From: Dokdonella fugitiva
GTDB lineage: Bacteria; Pseudomonadota; Gammaproteobacteria; Xanthomonadales; Rhodanobacteraceae
Direction: 5' to 3'
DNA: 64,000 nucleotides
Assembly: GCF_004342425.1 (NCBI RefSeq)
Contig: NZ_SLWQ01000007.1
Span: 124,001-188,000, forward strand
The translations under genes and the position numbers were made by a program. Of this stretch, positions 1 to 8,780 are shown in pieces (position 1 is the first letter of the stretch; each line of letters begins with the position of its first letter). The notes under the pieces were generated by a model that made no database searches, was not told the DNA's origin, and was given only the letters and a program-made list of their open reading frames with translations.

Positions 1-2
1 GC

Positions 3-290
3 CTTTCCGGCGCCGACCATTCGCCGACGAAGGCCGCGGCCGGCAAGGCGACGTTCGCGGTGTGCTCGGCCTGCCACGGCGCGACCGGCACCGGCAATAC
101 CGCACTCGGCGCGCCGAACCTCACCGACGCCATCTGGCTCTACGGCGGCGACCTCGCGACGATCGAGAAGACGATCCGCGACGGCCGCGGCGGCACGATG
201 CCCGCCTGGCGCACGCGCCTCGACGACACCGAGGCGCGCCTCATCGCGGCCTGGGTCCATGCACGCTCGCACGACACCACGACGCGCTGA
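3..290 (+). CDS. ccoP: Cytochrome c oxidase cbb3-type subunit III, C-terminal part (CcoP)
   Basis: This is the 3' end of a gene that begins outside the window; the reading frame is open from base 3. The visible part is one class I cytochrome c domain: a CSACH haem-binding motif preceded by KATFAV, then a GAPNLTD segment and a GTMPAW segment whose Met is the usual distal haem ligand. This layout, with the sequence W-x-YGGD between, is typical of the second haem domain of CcoP, the membrane-anchored dihaem subunit that passes electrons to the CcoN/CcoO core of the high-affinity oxidase. The following genes ccoI and ccoS fit the same operon. The next ORF starts inside this one (32-base overlap). 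An alternative is another cytochrome c subunit of a terminal oxidase, but the neighbourhood argues for CcoP. Confidence 0.85.
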   Translation, partial: LSGADHSPTKAAAGKATFAVCSACHGATGTGNTALGAPNLTDAIWLYGGDLATIEKTIRDGRGGTMPAWRTRLDDTEARLIAAWVHARSHDTTTR

Positions 291-492
291 ACACGCCGGT
301 TCGGCGTGGTATCGCCAGCCCGTGGCCTGGCTCGGCGCACTGCTGTTCGCCGCCTCGCTCGGCGGCTGCGTGCTCATGATCGTGCTCGGCGCACGCCATG
401 CCGACGAAGCGCTGCCGACCGGCGGCGAGCTCATGAAGATGCCGCTCGGCGAGGCGCCGCCGGCCGCGCCCGCACCGGCGCCGATGCCATGA
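259..492 (+). CDS. Small membrane protein of the cbb3 cluster, possibly a shortened FixH
   Basis: A 77-residue protein with a basic N-terminus, one hydrophobic helix at about residues 22-45 (VAWLGALLFAASLGGCVLMI) and an Ala/Pro-rich tail. The only usable start is ATG 259, inside the end of ccoP, and its TGA overlaps the ccoI start as ATGA, so the three genes are probably translationally coupled. The position between ccoP and ccoI is where FixH usually lies. FixH proteins are about 150-180 residues with a periplasmic domain; here only the anchor and a stretch resembling the first residues after the helix remain, so it is either a minimal FixH or an unrelated assembly protein. Function is inferred from position only. 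Confidence 0.6.
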   Translation: MHARTTPRRAEHAGSAWYRQPVAWLGALLFAASLGGCVLMIVLGARHADEALPTGGELMKMPLGEAPPAAPAPAPMP

Positions 493-2957
493 CCGGCGCG
501 TGCTGGCACTGCGGCGAACCCTTGCCCGCGGGCGAACCGCTCGAGGCGACGGTCGCCGGTGTCGCGCACGCCGTGTGTTGCCACGGTTGCCGTGGCGCCG
601 CCGAATGGATCGACCAGCTCGGCCTCGCCGACTACTACCGGCTGCGCAGCGAACCCGCGGCGCGCCCGCGCGACGGCATGGGCGAAGCGGCGACGTGGCG
701 ACGCGCCGACCTCGCGCGCCACGTCGTGCGCGACCTCGGCGACGGCCGGCACGAGGCGCTCGTGCTCGTCGACGGCGTGCGCTGCGCGGCCTGTGTCTGG
801 CTCATCGAACGCATGCTCGGCTCGCTACCCGGCGTCGAACGCGTGGTGGTCAACGCGGCCGCGCGCCGTGCGCGCATCGTCTGGGACGATGCGCGCTGCG
901 AACTCGCGCGCGTGCTCGATGCCTTCGAGCGCGCCGGCTACCGCGCGCTGCCCCTCGACGCGGGCGCGCTCGACGACAGCCGCCGCGCCGAATCGCGCGC
1001 CGCGCTCAAGTGCCTCGTCGTCGCCGGCTTCGGCGCGATGCAGGCGATGATGTACGCGAGCGCGCTCTATCTCGGCGCCTTCGACGGCATGGATGCGAGC
1101 ACGCGCGACCTGTTCCGCTGGCTCGGCCTGCTCGTCGCCTCGCCGGTCGTGCTGTACGCGGCGCGACCGTTCTTCGCCGGCGCATGGCGTGCGCTGCGCG
1201 CCCGCCACCTGTCGATGGACGTGCCGGTATCGCTCGCGCTCGCGCTGATCTACGCCGCCAGCGTGGTCGAGGCGGTCCGCGGCGGACGCGAGGTGTACTT
1301 CGACTCGGTCAGCATGTTCGTGTTCTTCCTGCTGCTCGGTCGCCAGCTCGAGATGCATGCGCGCCACCGCGCGGGCGATCTCGGCGACGCGCTCGCCAGG
1401 CTGACGCCCGCGTTCGCGGAGCGCATCCTCGCCGACGGTTCAACCGAGCGGATCGCCGCGGCGGAACTCCACCCCGGCGACCACGTCCGCGTCGCGAGCG
1501 GCCTCGCGGTGCCTGCCGACGGCGTGCTCGTCGGCGCCGCCTGCCGCGTCGACGAGGCGCTCCTCTCCGGCGAATCCGCGCCAGTCGCGCGGCGCGACGG
1601 CGACACGCTCGTCGCCGGCAGCATCGTCGTCGAGGGCCCGGCGCGGCTGCGCGTCGAGCGCGTCGGCGCCGATACGGCGCTCGCCGGCATCGTCGCGCTC
1701 GTCTCGCGCGCGCAGGCCGAGCGCCCGCGCCTCGCGCGCGCGGGCGAACGCGCCGCGGCGCGCTTCGTCGCGCGCGTGCTCGCGCTCGCGGCGCTCACCG
1801 CGGCCGGCTGGAGCATGGTCGAACCGACGCGCGCGTTCGCCGCGACGCTTGCCGTGCTCGTCGTGTCGTGCCCGTGCGCGTTCGCGCTCGCGGTGCCGGC
1901 CGCGCTCACGCGCGCGCTCGCGCTGCTCGCGCGCCGCGGCGTGCTCGTCGTGCATCCCGATGCGATCGAGACGCTCGCCGGCGCGACCCATGTCGTGTTC
2001 GACAAGACCGGCACGCTGACCGAACCCGGCGTCGCCGTCGAGCGCATCGACGCGCGCACTTCGGCCGGCGCCGACGCACTCGCACTCGCGGCCGCGCTCG
2101 CACGCCACAGCCACCATCCCGTCTCGCGCGCGATCATCGCCGCGGCCGGCAACGACGCCCATGCCGGACCGGCTGTCGCATGCGAGGTCGAAGAAGTCGC
2201 CGGGCTCGGACTGCGCGGCCGCATCGGCGGACGCGAACTGCGCCTCGGTCGCGCCGACTTCGCGCTGGACCCTCGTTCGTCATCCGCGCGCATGCCGGGA
2301 ACCGACGGCGACGGCGCGACCACCCACGACGACGCCGTGGTGCTCGCCGATGACGACGGCCTCGTCGCTACCTTCCGGATCGGCGAACACCTGCGCCCGG
2401 GCGCGCACGACGCGATCGACGCACTCACTGGTGCAGGCCTCGCCGTCGAGATCGCCAGCGGCGACGCGGCCTCGAAGGTCGCCGCGCTCGCGCGGCGCCT
2501 CGGCGTCGCGCAGTGGCGCGCGCGGCAGTCGCCGGCCGACAAGCTCGAGCGCCTGCGCGCGCTGCGCGCACACGGCGCGCGCCTGATCGCGGTCGGCGAC
2601 GGCATCAATGATGCCCCGGTGCTCGCCGGGGCCGACGTCGCGGTCGCGATCGGCAGCGGCAGCGACCTCGCGCAGGCCTCGAGCGACGTCGTGCTCGCGC
2701 GCGCCGACCTCGGCGCGCTGCCGGAAGCGGTCACGATCGCGCGCGAGACGATGCGCGTGCTGCGCCTCAACCAGCGCTGGGCGCTCGCCTACAACGTCGT
2801 CGCGGTGCCATTCGGCGCGCTCGGCCTCGTGCCGCCGTGGCTCGCCGCGCTCGGCATGTCGGCGAGTTCGCTCGCCGTCGTGGTGAATGCGACGCGCATC
2901 GGTCGCCGCCGCCGTGCGAAGCCCGCGCTCCCGCACCCGCACGAGGCACTCGCATGA
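489..2957 (+). CDS. ccoI: Copper-translocating P-type ATPase of cbb3 oxidase assembly (CcoI/FixI)
   Basis: An 822-residue P1B-type ATPase that exports copper for metallation of the cbb3 oxidase. In order: an N-terminal cysteine cluster (C5-x-x-C8, then CCHGC at 30-34) typical of FixI/CcoI, a heavy-metal-associated domain with GVRCAAC (CxxC at 99-102), eight predicted membrane helices, the transmembrane metal site C461-P-C463, the phosphorylation motif DKTGT (D505), an HHPVSRA motif in the nucleotide-binding domain and the hinge GDGINDAP (703-710). ATG 489 is chosen because it overlaps the stop of the preceding gene as ATGA and begins the cysteine cluster; the longer open frame upstream is just GC-rich read-through. 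It overlaps ccoS by ATGA. The family and role are well established; copper specificity follows from the CPC motif and context. Confidence 0.95.
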   Translation: MTGACWHCGEPLPAGEPLEATVAGVAHAVCCHGCRGAAEWIDQLGLADYYRLRSEPAARPRDGMGEAATWRRADLARHVVRDLGDGRHEALVLVDGVRCAACVWLIERMLGSLPGVERVVVNAAARRARIVWDDARCELARVLDAFERAGYRALPLDAGALDDSRRAESRAALKCLVVAGFGAMQAMMYASALYLGAFDGMDASTRDLFRWLGLLVASPVVLYAARPFFAGAWRALRARHLSMDVPVSLALALIYAASVVEAVRGGREVYFDSVSMFVFFLLLGRQLEMHARHRAGDLGDALARLTPAFAERILADGSTERIAAAELHPGDHVRVASGLAVPADGVLVGAACRVDEALLSGESAPVARRDGDTLVAGSIVVEGPARLRVERVGADTALAGIVALVSRAQAERPRLARAGERAAARFVARVLALAALTAAGWSMVEPTRAFAATLAVLVVSCPCAFALAVPAALTRALALLARRGVLVVHPDAIETLAGATHVVFDKTGTLTEPGVAVERIDARTSAGADALALAAALARHSHHPVSRAIIAAAGNDAHAGPAVACEVEEVAGLGLRGRIGGRELRLGRADFALDPRSSSARMPGTDGDGATTHDDAVVLADDDGLVATFRIGEHLRPGAHDAIDALTGAGLAVEIASGDAASKVAALARRLGVAQWRARQSPADKLERLRALRAHGARLIAVGDGINDAPVLAGADVAVAIGSGSDLAQASSDVVLARADLGALPEAVTIARETMRVLRLNQRWALAYNVVAVPFGALGLVPPWLAALGMSASSLAVVVNATRIGRRRRAKPALPHPHEALA

Positions 2958-3265
2958 ACGTCCTGCTCGTGCTGATCCCGCTGTCGATCCTGCTCGCGCT
3001 CGGTGCCGGCATCGCGTTCTTCTGGGCCGTCGACCACGACCAGTTCGACGACCTCGACACACCGAAGCTGCTCCCGCTGCTCGACGATCCGCACGCCGCC
3101 GGCGAGGCCCCCGCCGACCATCTTCGTCGTCCCGGCGAACACCGTGCCCCGGCGCCTTCGAGTGCCGCGGCCCAGGCACCGGCACCGCGTCCGCGCGACA
3201 GCGAACGCGAAGCCTCACCCAGCCCTCGGCCCTCGGCCCCCAGCCCTCGCCAAGCCGCCCCATGA
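2954..3265 (+). CDS. ccoS: cbb3-type oxidase assembly protein CcoS with long disordered tail
   Basis: A 103-residue protein. Residues 1-45 match the CcoS family: an N-terminal membrane helix (LLVLIPLSILLALGAGIAFF) followed by WAVDHDQFDDLDTP, the acidic stretch typical of CcoS. Usual CcoS length is roughly 45-70 residues; here about 50 extra residues rich in Pro, Ala, Ser and Arg follow. The gene overlaps ccoI upstream and the TauE/SafE-like gene downstream, each by ATGA. CcoS is required for cofactor insertion into the oxidase in organisms where it was studied; its exact chemistry is unknown. The extended tail may be a C-terminal extension of little function in this lineage. Confidence 0.85.
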   Translation: MNVLLVLIPLSILLALGAGIAFFWAVDHDQFDDLDTPKLLPLLDDPHAAGEAPADHLRRPGEHRAPAPSSAAAQAPAPRPRDSEREASPSPRPSAPSPRQAAP

Positions 3266-3990
3266 CCGCCCTCCTCACCTACACCGGCGCGCTCCTGCTC
3301 GGTCTCGCCGCCAGCGGCCACTGCCTCGTCATGTGCGGCGGCATCTCGGCTGCGCTCGGCATCGCGACCGCGAAGCGCGCCGACGGCCGGCCACGTCCGG
3401 GACTGCTTGCCGCCTACCAGCTCGGCCGCATCACGTCGTACGCGCTCACCGGGCTGCTGCTCGGCGGCGTGTTGGGCGGCCTCATCGCGCTGCTCGACGT
3501 CGAGTCCGTGCGCCGCGCGCTGCGCGCATTGAGCGCGGCGGCGCTGCTGCTCGGCGCACTCGTCGCATCCGGCTGGCTGCGCGACCCCGGCTTCGGCATC
3601 GGCCGGCGTCTCTGGCCGCACCTCGCCCCGCTCGGCCGCCGCCTGCTGCCGGTCGCGAGCCTGCCGCGCGCGTTCGCGTTCGGCATGATCTGGGGCTGGA
3701 TGCCGTGCGGCTTCGTCTACACCGTGTTGCTGATCGCCGCGCTGCAGCTCGGGGCCGCGCGCGGCGCCGCGACGATGCTGCTGTTCGGCCTCGGCACCGC
3801 GCCGGCCCTGCTCGCGGCCGCGTTCGGCGCAGAGCGTTTCGCGCGGCTCGGCGCACATCGCGGCGGCCGGCGCGCGGCCGCCGCGGCCCTGCTCGCCAGC
3901 GCATTGCTCACGCTCGCAGGCCCGTGGTTCGGCGAACACCTGCACGGGTTGCACGTGATGCTGCCGTTCGACTGCACCGGCGTGCGCTGA
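3262..3990 (+). CDS. Sulfite exporter TauE/SafE-like (UreH/DsbD-type) membrane protein
   Basis: A 242-residue integral membrane protein with about six hydrophobic segments. It carries the paired motifs of the family often labelled TauE/SafE or UreH-domain (COG2836): GHCLVMCGG near residue 20 and WGWMPCG near residue 140, two helix-embedded Cys sites related to those of DsbD. Members commonly sit at the end of cbb3 oxidase clusters and have been linked to copper handling or cytochrome assembly; true sulfite export is not shown for this branch. It starts at an ATGA overlap with ccoS, so it belongs to the same operon and is its last gene: the next gene is convergent. The name should be read as a family label, not a proven function. 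Confidence 0.8.
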   Translation: MTALLTYTGALLLGLAASGHCLVMCGGISAALGIATAKRADGRPRPGLLAAYQLGRITSYALTGLLLGGVLGGLIALLDVESVRRALRALSAAALLLGALVASGWLRDPGFGIGRRLWPHLAPLGRRLLPVASLPRAFAFGMIWGWMPCGFVYTVLLIAALQLGAARGAATMLLFGLGTAPALLAAAFGAERFARLGAHRGGRRAAAAALLASALLTLAGPWFGEHLHGLHVMLPFDCTGVR

Positions 3991-4039
3991 GCGCGGCAAC
4001 CACGGCGCACACCGACGCCTGCGAACGAGCGCGCAATCT

Positions 4040-4411
4040 TCAGACCGCGCGCAACTGGTCGGCGAGGCTGCGCGTGTGCTCGTTGATTTCCGAGCCGGTG
4101 TGCAGAGTCGTCTTGCGCTCGATCAGCATGACGAGGCACTCCTGCTCGGCGACGGGATTGTGGCGCACGCCCTTGGGCACGACGTAGGCATCGCCCGCGT
4201 CGAGCTCGACCGCACCGTCGGCCATTTCGATGCGCAGGTGCCCGGCGAGGACGTAGAACAGCTCGTCCTCGTCGTCGTGCGCGTGCCAGCCGAACGTGCC
4301 GTGCACCTTGGCGACCTTGACGTAGGAGTCATCGAGCGACGCGACCACGCGCGGCGACCACAATTCGGTGAGGCCGGCGGCGACCGCCGCCGGTGAAACG
4401 ACCTTCGACAT
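4040..4411 (-). CDS. Small single-domain cupin protein
   Basis: A 123-residue protein forming a single cupin beta-barrel. Motif 1 is seen as WHAHDDEDELFYVLAG-x-L (metal ligands H, H and E), motif 2 as GDAYVVPKGVRHNP (final His ligand). ATG 4411 is chosen because GGAGG lies five bases upstream; a longer frame to 4582 has no such signal. It has no signal peptide, so it is likely cytoplasmic. It lies 167 bases downstream of the tandem-thioredoxin gene on the same strand and converges on the cbb3 operon. Small cupins of this type bind a metal and may be dioxygenase-like or sugar-binding; the substrate cannot be read from the sequence. Confidence 0.75.
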   Translation of the reverse strand: MSKVVSPAAVAAGLTELWSPRVVASLDDSYVKVAKVHGTFGWHAHDDEDELFYVLAGHLRIEMADGAVELDAGDAYVVPKGVRHNPVAEQECLVMLIERKTTLHTGSEINEHTRSLADQLRAV

Positions 4412-4578
4412 CGAACCTCCATCGCCGCGCGAGGCGGCATCCTGCATGGCCGGGCGCAACGAGCGCGCCCTGCCCGTCACGGACGAATCCGCATTGTAGT
4501 GCGCGCCCATGCGAACGCGATGGCGTGGGTCGCCCATGCCCGGGTGCCACGTCGACTTCATGGGAGCATCCGCCATGG

Positions 4579-5655
4579 TCACGGCATGAGTCCCATGCGC
4601 AGCGCGTCGTGCAGGTCGTCACGCTCGAAGTCGATGCGCCGCTCGACGCGCCCATCGGCATCCAGCACGACGACGCACGGCACGCGCGAGATGCCGAAAC
4701 GGCGGAACAGCGCGCCGTCGCGGTCGAACACGAGTGGCACCGCGACATGGGCGCGGTCGCGCCATTCGCGCAGGTCCTGTTCCGACGCCCACAGGGCGGA
4801 GGCGACGCCGAGCCAGCGCTCGCCGGTGTCCGCACCGAGTCCCGCTAGCTGTTCGCGCAGCGCGCGACAGCGCGCCGAAGAGGCCGGCCGCGTCTTCTCG
4901 AAATACTCCTCGCACCAGGGCGAGAGGAACGCGAGCACGCTGCGGCGCCGGCGTTCGGGATCGGCAAGCGCGACCTCGTCGCCGCCGAGCGCGCGCACCC
5001 GCGTCGGTGGCACGACGTCACCGACGCGCAGGGCGGGCGGCGCATCCGTCGCGGCGTCCGCGTTCTCGACGACCGCGCCGGCCGGCGCGCGACGTGCCTC
5101 GGCGAGCGCGGCGTCGACGCGCCCATCGGCGAGATGGCCGACGTGGCGGATCACGCCGTCGCGACCGATGACGACATGCTGTGGCGTCACGCGCACGCCG
5201 AACAGCCCGGCGAGCCGGCCGTCCTCGTCGCGCACGATCGGCATCGTGAGTCCGTATTCGTCGCGGAAAGCGCGCACCTGCTCCGGCGTGTCGTCGAAGC
5301 CGAGGTTGACCGCGACGACGGCGAGGTCTTCGCCAGCCCCCTGCTGCACGCGTTCGAAATGCGGCATCTGTTCCCGGCATGGCGAGCACCAGGTCGCCCA
5401 GAACTTGAGGTAGACGGCCTTGTGGCCCCGCAATGCGGCGAGGTCGATCGTGTCGCCGTCGATCGTCGTCATGCGCGCGGCGGGCGCGCGCGTGCCGAGG
5501 CGTGCCGCGCCGGCTTCGCGCGCGTAGTCCTCGCCGCTTTCCGCGCCCACGGGTGCGGCGACGAAGACGAGGCACAGCGACAGGGCGGCGATGCACGCTT
5601 CGCGGCTGAGCGTGCGAAGGTTGGGAGGCGGAGTCGGTGGGGTGGTCGGATCCAT
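4579..5655 (-). CDS. Exported protein with two thioredoxin-like (TlpA/redoxin) domains
   Basis: A 358-residue protein with an N-terminal hydrophobic export segment (about residues 19-37, ending APVGAES). Domain 1 (about 50-190) is a TlpA/redoxin fold with the active site WATWCSPC, the FG-x-x-VTP cis-Pro loop and an R-DGRL segment. Domain 2 (about 210-355) repeats the fold (cis-Pro in ISRVPC), but the active-site region reads LSPWCEEY, so the second Cys is missing. It is therefore probably a periplasmic thiol-disulfide protein with one redox-active and one degenerate domain. Substrate unknown; cytochrome c maturation or a periplasmic reductant is plausible but not shown. Nearest neighbour is the cupin gene downstream. 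Confidence 0.75.
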   Translation of the reverse strand: MDPTTPPTPPPNLRTLSREACIAALSLCLVFVAAPVGAESGEDYAREAGAARLGTRAPAARMTTIDGDTIDLAALRGHKAVYLKFWATWCSPCREQMPHFERVQQGAGEDLAVVAVNLGFDDTPEQVRAFRDEYGLTMPIVRDEDGRLAGLFGVRVTPQHVVIGRDGVIRHVGHLADGRVDAALAEARRAPAGAVVENADAATDAPPALRVGDVVPPTRVRALGGDEVALADPERRRRSVLAFLSPWCEEYFEKTRPASSARCRALREQLAGLGADTGERWLGVASALWASEQDLREWRDRAHVAVPLVFDRDGALFRRFGISRVPCVVVLDADGRVERRIDFERDDLHDALRMGLMP

Positions 5656-5780
5656 CGTGGTCGTACTCGGCGAGCGCGGCGACTCGGGTGTTGCCGCATC
5701 ATCACGTTACGACCGGCCGCGCCGGCAGCAGGCGCCAGTCTCGCCCGCTTCGATGGAACCAGCGCTGGCGAGGCGCGGGG

Positions 5781-5806
5781 TGCCGGCTTTCGCCGGGGCG
5801 ACGAAT
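5781..5806. repeat. Solo half of the dispersed inverted-repeat family (R1)
   Basis: The stretch GCCGGCTTTCGCCGGGGCGA, followed by CGA, is the right-hand palindrome of the repeat family seen complete at 31491-31571 and 58545-58632. It lies in the 290-base gap between the thioredoxin and aminopeptidase genes, which otherwise holds nothing I can call. Confidence 0.45.
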
Positions 5807-5945
5807 TCATCACACCGGTCCGTCCCGAGCGGAGCACTCTTCGTCTTCCGCTTCTCCTTCGTGCGCTTCGCATCGGAGGCTGCGGCTCTGCCCTGGCGCT
5901 TGCCGCGGCCTCGACCATCCGGAACCGCAGCGCGTTTCCGAAGCC

Positions 5946-8633
5946 CTACTTCGCCGCGTGCCCCGCGACCCACTCGGCGAGCGCCTTGCGGTCGACGTGT
6001 TCGCGCAGCGCGCCGCATTGACGGATGCCTTCGAGTGTCTGGCCGAGGCCGCGGTCGCCGCCGATGAGTTCCTTCACGCGCGGTGCAAGGAACGCGGACA
6101 TCTCGTCGGCCTCCGCGGCGCTGCAGCGGCCGGGCGCGAACGTCTTCGGCAGCCACGCCTGCGCGAACGGCGGCAGGCGCTTGCGGTACGCCTCGAAATG
6201 CCGGGTAAGCCACTGCCACAGCGCGGCGCGGTTCTCCGGCTCGTCCGCCTGCGCTTCGTAGAGGCGCCCCATCTCGCCGATCTGCACCGCCGCACCGAGG
6301 CCGTAATCGCGCGCGCGTTCGCCGAGCGCGGGATCGCGCGTCGCGCCGAGCGCGGCGAGCAGTGCGTAGCGTTCGGTCGTGTCGCGGCTCGCCTCGAATG
6401 CGGCCTGCGCGGCGTCGAACGCGGCCTGGCCGCCATCCTGCACGGTCACCTTGAGCGCGGTCACGCGCAGGTCGGCGTCGGCGCGCGAAAGATCGGGCTT
6501 GCTGCCGGTATCGAGGCCGAGCGCGGCACGACCCTGCGTGGCGAGTTCGGCGCGCGTGCCCGGGTCGCGCACGACCATCGCGAGGAACTCGGCGATGCGC
6601 GTGCGCAGTGCGGTGTCGGTCCCGGGCTCGCCGTCCTTGCGATGCCAGCCGAGCCTGGCGAGGCGCGGCGCGTACAGGCGCGTGACCCAGGCATCGAGCG
6701 CGGGTCGCGTCGACGCGTCGGCGACGTGCTCGCGGATCCATTCGTAGCGGCGCAGCAGCGCGGTCGCGACCTGCGGCATCTGCGCGGCCGCGAGCGCGGG
6801 CATTGCGTCGAGCAGGGTGCCCGCGGCCACGCTGCCGCGGCGGAAACCGCTGTCGATCGCATCGGCATAGACGAGTTGTTCGGGCGCCGAAAGCGTCGCG
6901 ACGGCGCCGCCGAGGCGGGCGAGGTCGGCCGCGGCGAGATCGAAGCGGTAATAGCCGCGCGCATCGGCATTGGGCAGGTACCAGTCCGGGCACGCGCCGG
7001 CGACGTCGAAGCGCTGCTCGGCCTGCTCGAGCAGGAAGCACTGCGTGTCCGAGCCGCCGCCGTGGCCGAAGCGCGCGCAGACCGGCACGCCCCAGCGCGG
7101 CGCGTCCTTCGACATCACCTGGTACGGCAGGTAGCGCGACTGCGCGAGCGTGAGCGTCGCCTTGCCCGCTTCGCAGGCGAGTTCGCTGCGCACCAGCGGC
7201 ACGCCCGGCTGGTCGAGGAAGCTGCGCATCGCCTTGGCGAACGTCTCGCCCTTGCCGCTCGCTTCGGCGAGCGTCTCGATGAGGTCGTCCGAGCTGCCGC
7301 TGCCGAACGCGCGTCGCGCGAGGTAGGCGCGCATGCCCTTGCGGAAGCGTTCGTCGCCGACCCATGTCTCGAACATCGCGAGCACCGCCGCGCCCTTCTG
7401 GTAGGTGATGCTGTCGAACGCGGTCTCGATGTCGCCGCGGCCGAGGATCGGCTGGCGGATCTTGCGCGTGCTGAGCAGGCTGTCGTTCGCCATCGCGTAG
7501 AGGCGGCTTTCGAGCGCCTCGAGGTCGGCGTGGTATTCGGGCCGCAGCGCCGAGGTCGCCTTCGCCTGGCCCCAGGTCGCGTACGCCTCGTTGAGCCAGA
7601 TGTCGTCCCACCACGGCACGGTCACGAGGTCGCCGTACCACTGGTGGGCGATCTCGTGCGCCTCGATGTTGAACACGCTGCGGTAGTGGTCCGCGGCCGA
7701 CTGCGCGTCGGTGAGGAGGTACGCGTCGCGGTAGATGATGAGGCCTGCGTTCTCCATCGCGCCGGCGGAGAAATCCGGCGCGCCGAGCAGGTCGAGCTTG
7801 TCGAACGGATACGGCTGCGCGGTGTAGTCCTCGTAGAACTTCACGATCGCCGGCGCGACCTCGAGCGCCCAGGCGAGCTTGTCCTTGCTGCCGCGCGGAC
7901 CGATCGCGCGCAGCGGCAGCGCGTTCTTGCGCACCGCGTTCGGCGGGATGGGCGCGGCCTCGGCGACGTCCCACGGGCCGACCGCGAACGCGACCAGGTA
8001 GGTCGGCAGCGGCGGCGTGGTCGCGTAGGCGATCGTCTTCCACTTCGCGTCGGCGGACTTCTCCTCGCGCACGGGCCGCGTATTGGCGACCGCGACGTCC
8101 TGCACCGGCACGGTCAGCGCGAGATCGAACGGCACCTTGAAGCGCGGCTCGTCGAAGCCGGGGAATGCGAGGCGCGCGCTGACCGGTTCCATCTGCGTGA
8201 CCGCGTAGGCATCGTCGCCGACCTTGACCTTGTACACGCCTTCGAGCTGGCCGTTGAACGGCGCGTCGTAATCGAACGCGAGCTCGACCTCCTGCGCGGG
8301 CAGGCGATGCGCGAAGCGCACTTCGAGCACGCCTGTATCGCCGTGCGTGACAGCCTTCGCCTCGACCGCCGCGCCCGCGGCGTCGGTCGCGCGCACGGCG
8401 CGGATGTCCATCTGCTGTGCGTGCAGCCAGACGTGGTCGCTCGCCTTGGCGAGCCTGACGCGGATGCGCGCCTCGCCGTCGAAGCGGTCACGGCGCGGAT
8501 CGATCGTCAGGTGCAGCGCGTAGTGCAGCGGCGCCGTGTCGGCCGGCAGCTTGCCGGTCGGCACGCCGTCGTCCTTGGCCCCGGCGGCACCGCAGGCGAA
8601 CAGGCAGGACAGGATCAGGATGCTCGTTCGCAT
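5946..8633 (-). CDS. M1 family metallo-aminopeptidase
   Basis: An 895-residue exported zinc aminopeptidase of the gluzincin M1 family, which removes N-terminal residues from peptides. Seen directly: the exopeptidase motif GAMENAG, the zinc site HEIAHQW (H326, E327, H330) and the third ligand E349 in LNEAYATW, then the long helical C-terminal domain. The start at 8633 begins a signal sequence ILILSCLFACGAAGA; the Cys could be a lipobox, giving a lipoprotein, or signal peptidase I may cut after AGA. The upstream in-frame extension (22 residues) is basic and lacks a Shine-Dalgarno. It is divergent from the MocR-type regulator (147 bases between starts), which could control it. The exact specificity is not determinable. 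Confidence 0.93.
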   Translation of the reverse strand: MRTSILILSCLFACGAAGAKDDGVPTGKLPADTAPLHYALHLTIDPRRDRFDGEARIRVRLAKASDHVWLHAQQMDIRAVRATDAAGAAVEAKAVTHGDTGVLEVRFAHRLPAQEVELAFDYDAPFNGQLEGVYKVKVGDDAYAVTQMEPVSARLAFPGFDEPRFKVPFDLALTVPVQDVAVANTRPVREEKSADAKWKTIAYATTPPLPTYLVAFAVGPWDVAEAAPIPPNAVRKNALPLRAIGPRGSKDKLAWALEVAPAIVKFYEDYTAQPYPFDKLDLLGAPDFSAGAMENAGLIIYRDAYLLTDAQSAADHYRSVFNIEAHEIAHQWYGDLVTVPWWDDIWLNEAYATWGQAKATSALRPEYHADLEALESRLYAMANDSLLSTRKIRQPILGRGDIETAFDSITYQKGAAVLAMFETWVGDERFRKGMRAYLARRAFGSGSSDDLIETLAEASGKGETFAKAMRSFLDQPGVPLVRSELACEAGKATLTLAQSRYLPYQVMSKDAPRWGVPVCARFGHGGGSDTQCFLLEQAEQRFDVAGACPDWYLPNADARGYYRFDLAAADLARLGGAVATLSAPEQLVYADAIDSGFRRGSVAAGTLLDAMPALAAAQMPQVATALLRRYEWIREHVADASTRPALDAWVTRLYAPRLARLGWHRKDGEPGTDTALRTRIAEFLAMVVRDPGTRAELATQGRAALGLDTGSKPDLSRADADLRVTALKVTVQDGGQAAFDAAQAAFEASRDTTERYALLAALGATRDPALGERARDYGLGAAVQIGEMGRLYEAQADEPENRAALWQWLTRHFEAYRKRLPPFAQAWLPKTFAPGRCSAAEADEMSAFLAPRVKELIGGDRGLGQTLEGIRQCGALREHVDRKALAEWVAGHAAK

Positions 8634-8780
8634 CGGTGCGTCTCCGCGAGGGTTTCGCCGCGGACCCCTGCCCGCGGCATGAAGCCGCCACTTGACCATG
8701 CCGGCCGGGTCGCCGGCATGGGCGGAACGTCATGCTGCCGGCGGTTGCGACGATCGGGGCGGCGGCGGCGTCCTGACCGC

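Noticed and set aside
5637..8780. Long plus-strand open frame leading into the MocR-type gene
   Set aside because: It is antisense to the M1 aminopeptidase; only the part from ATG 8781 has domain support.
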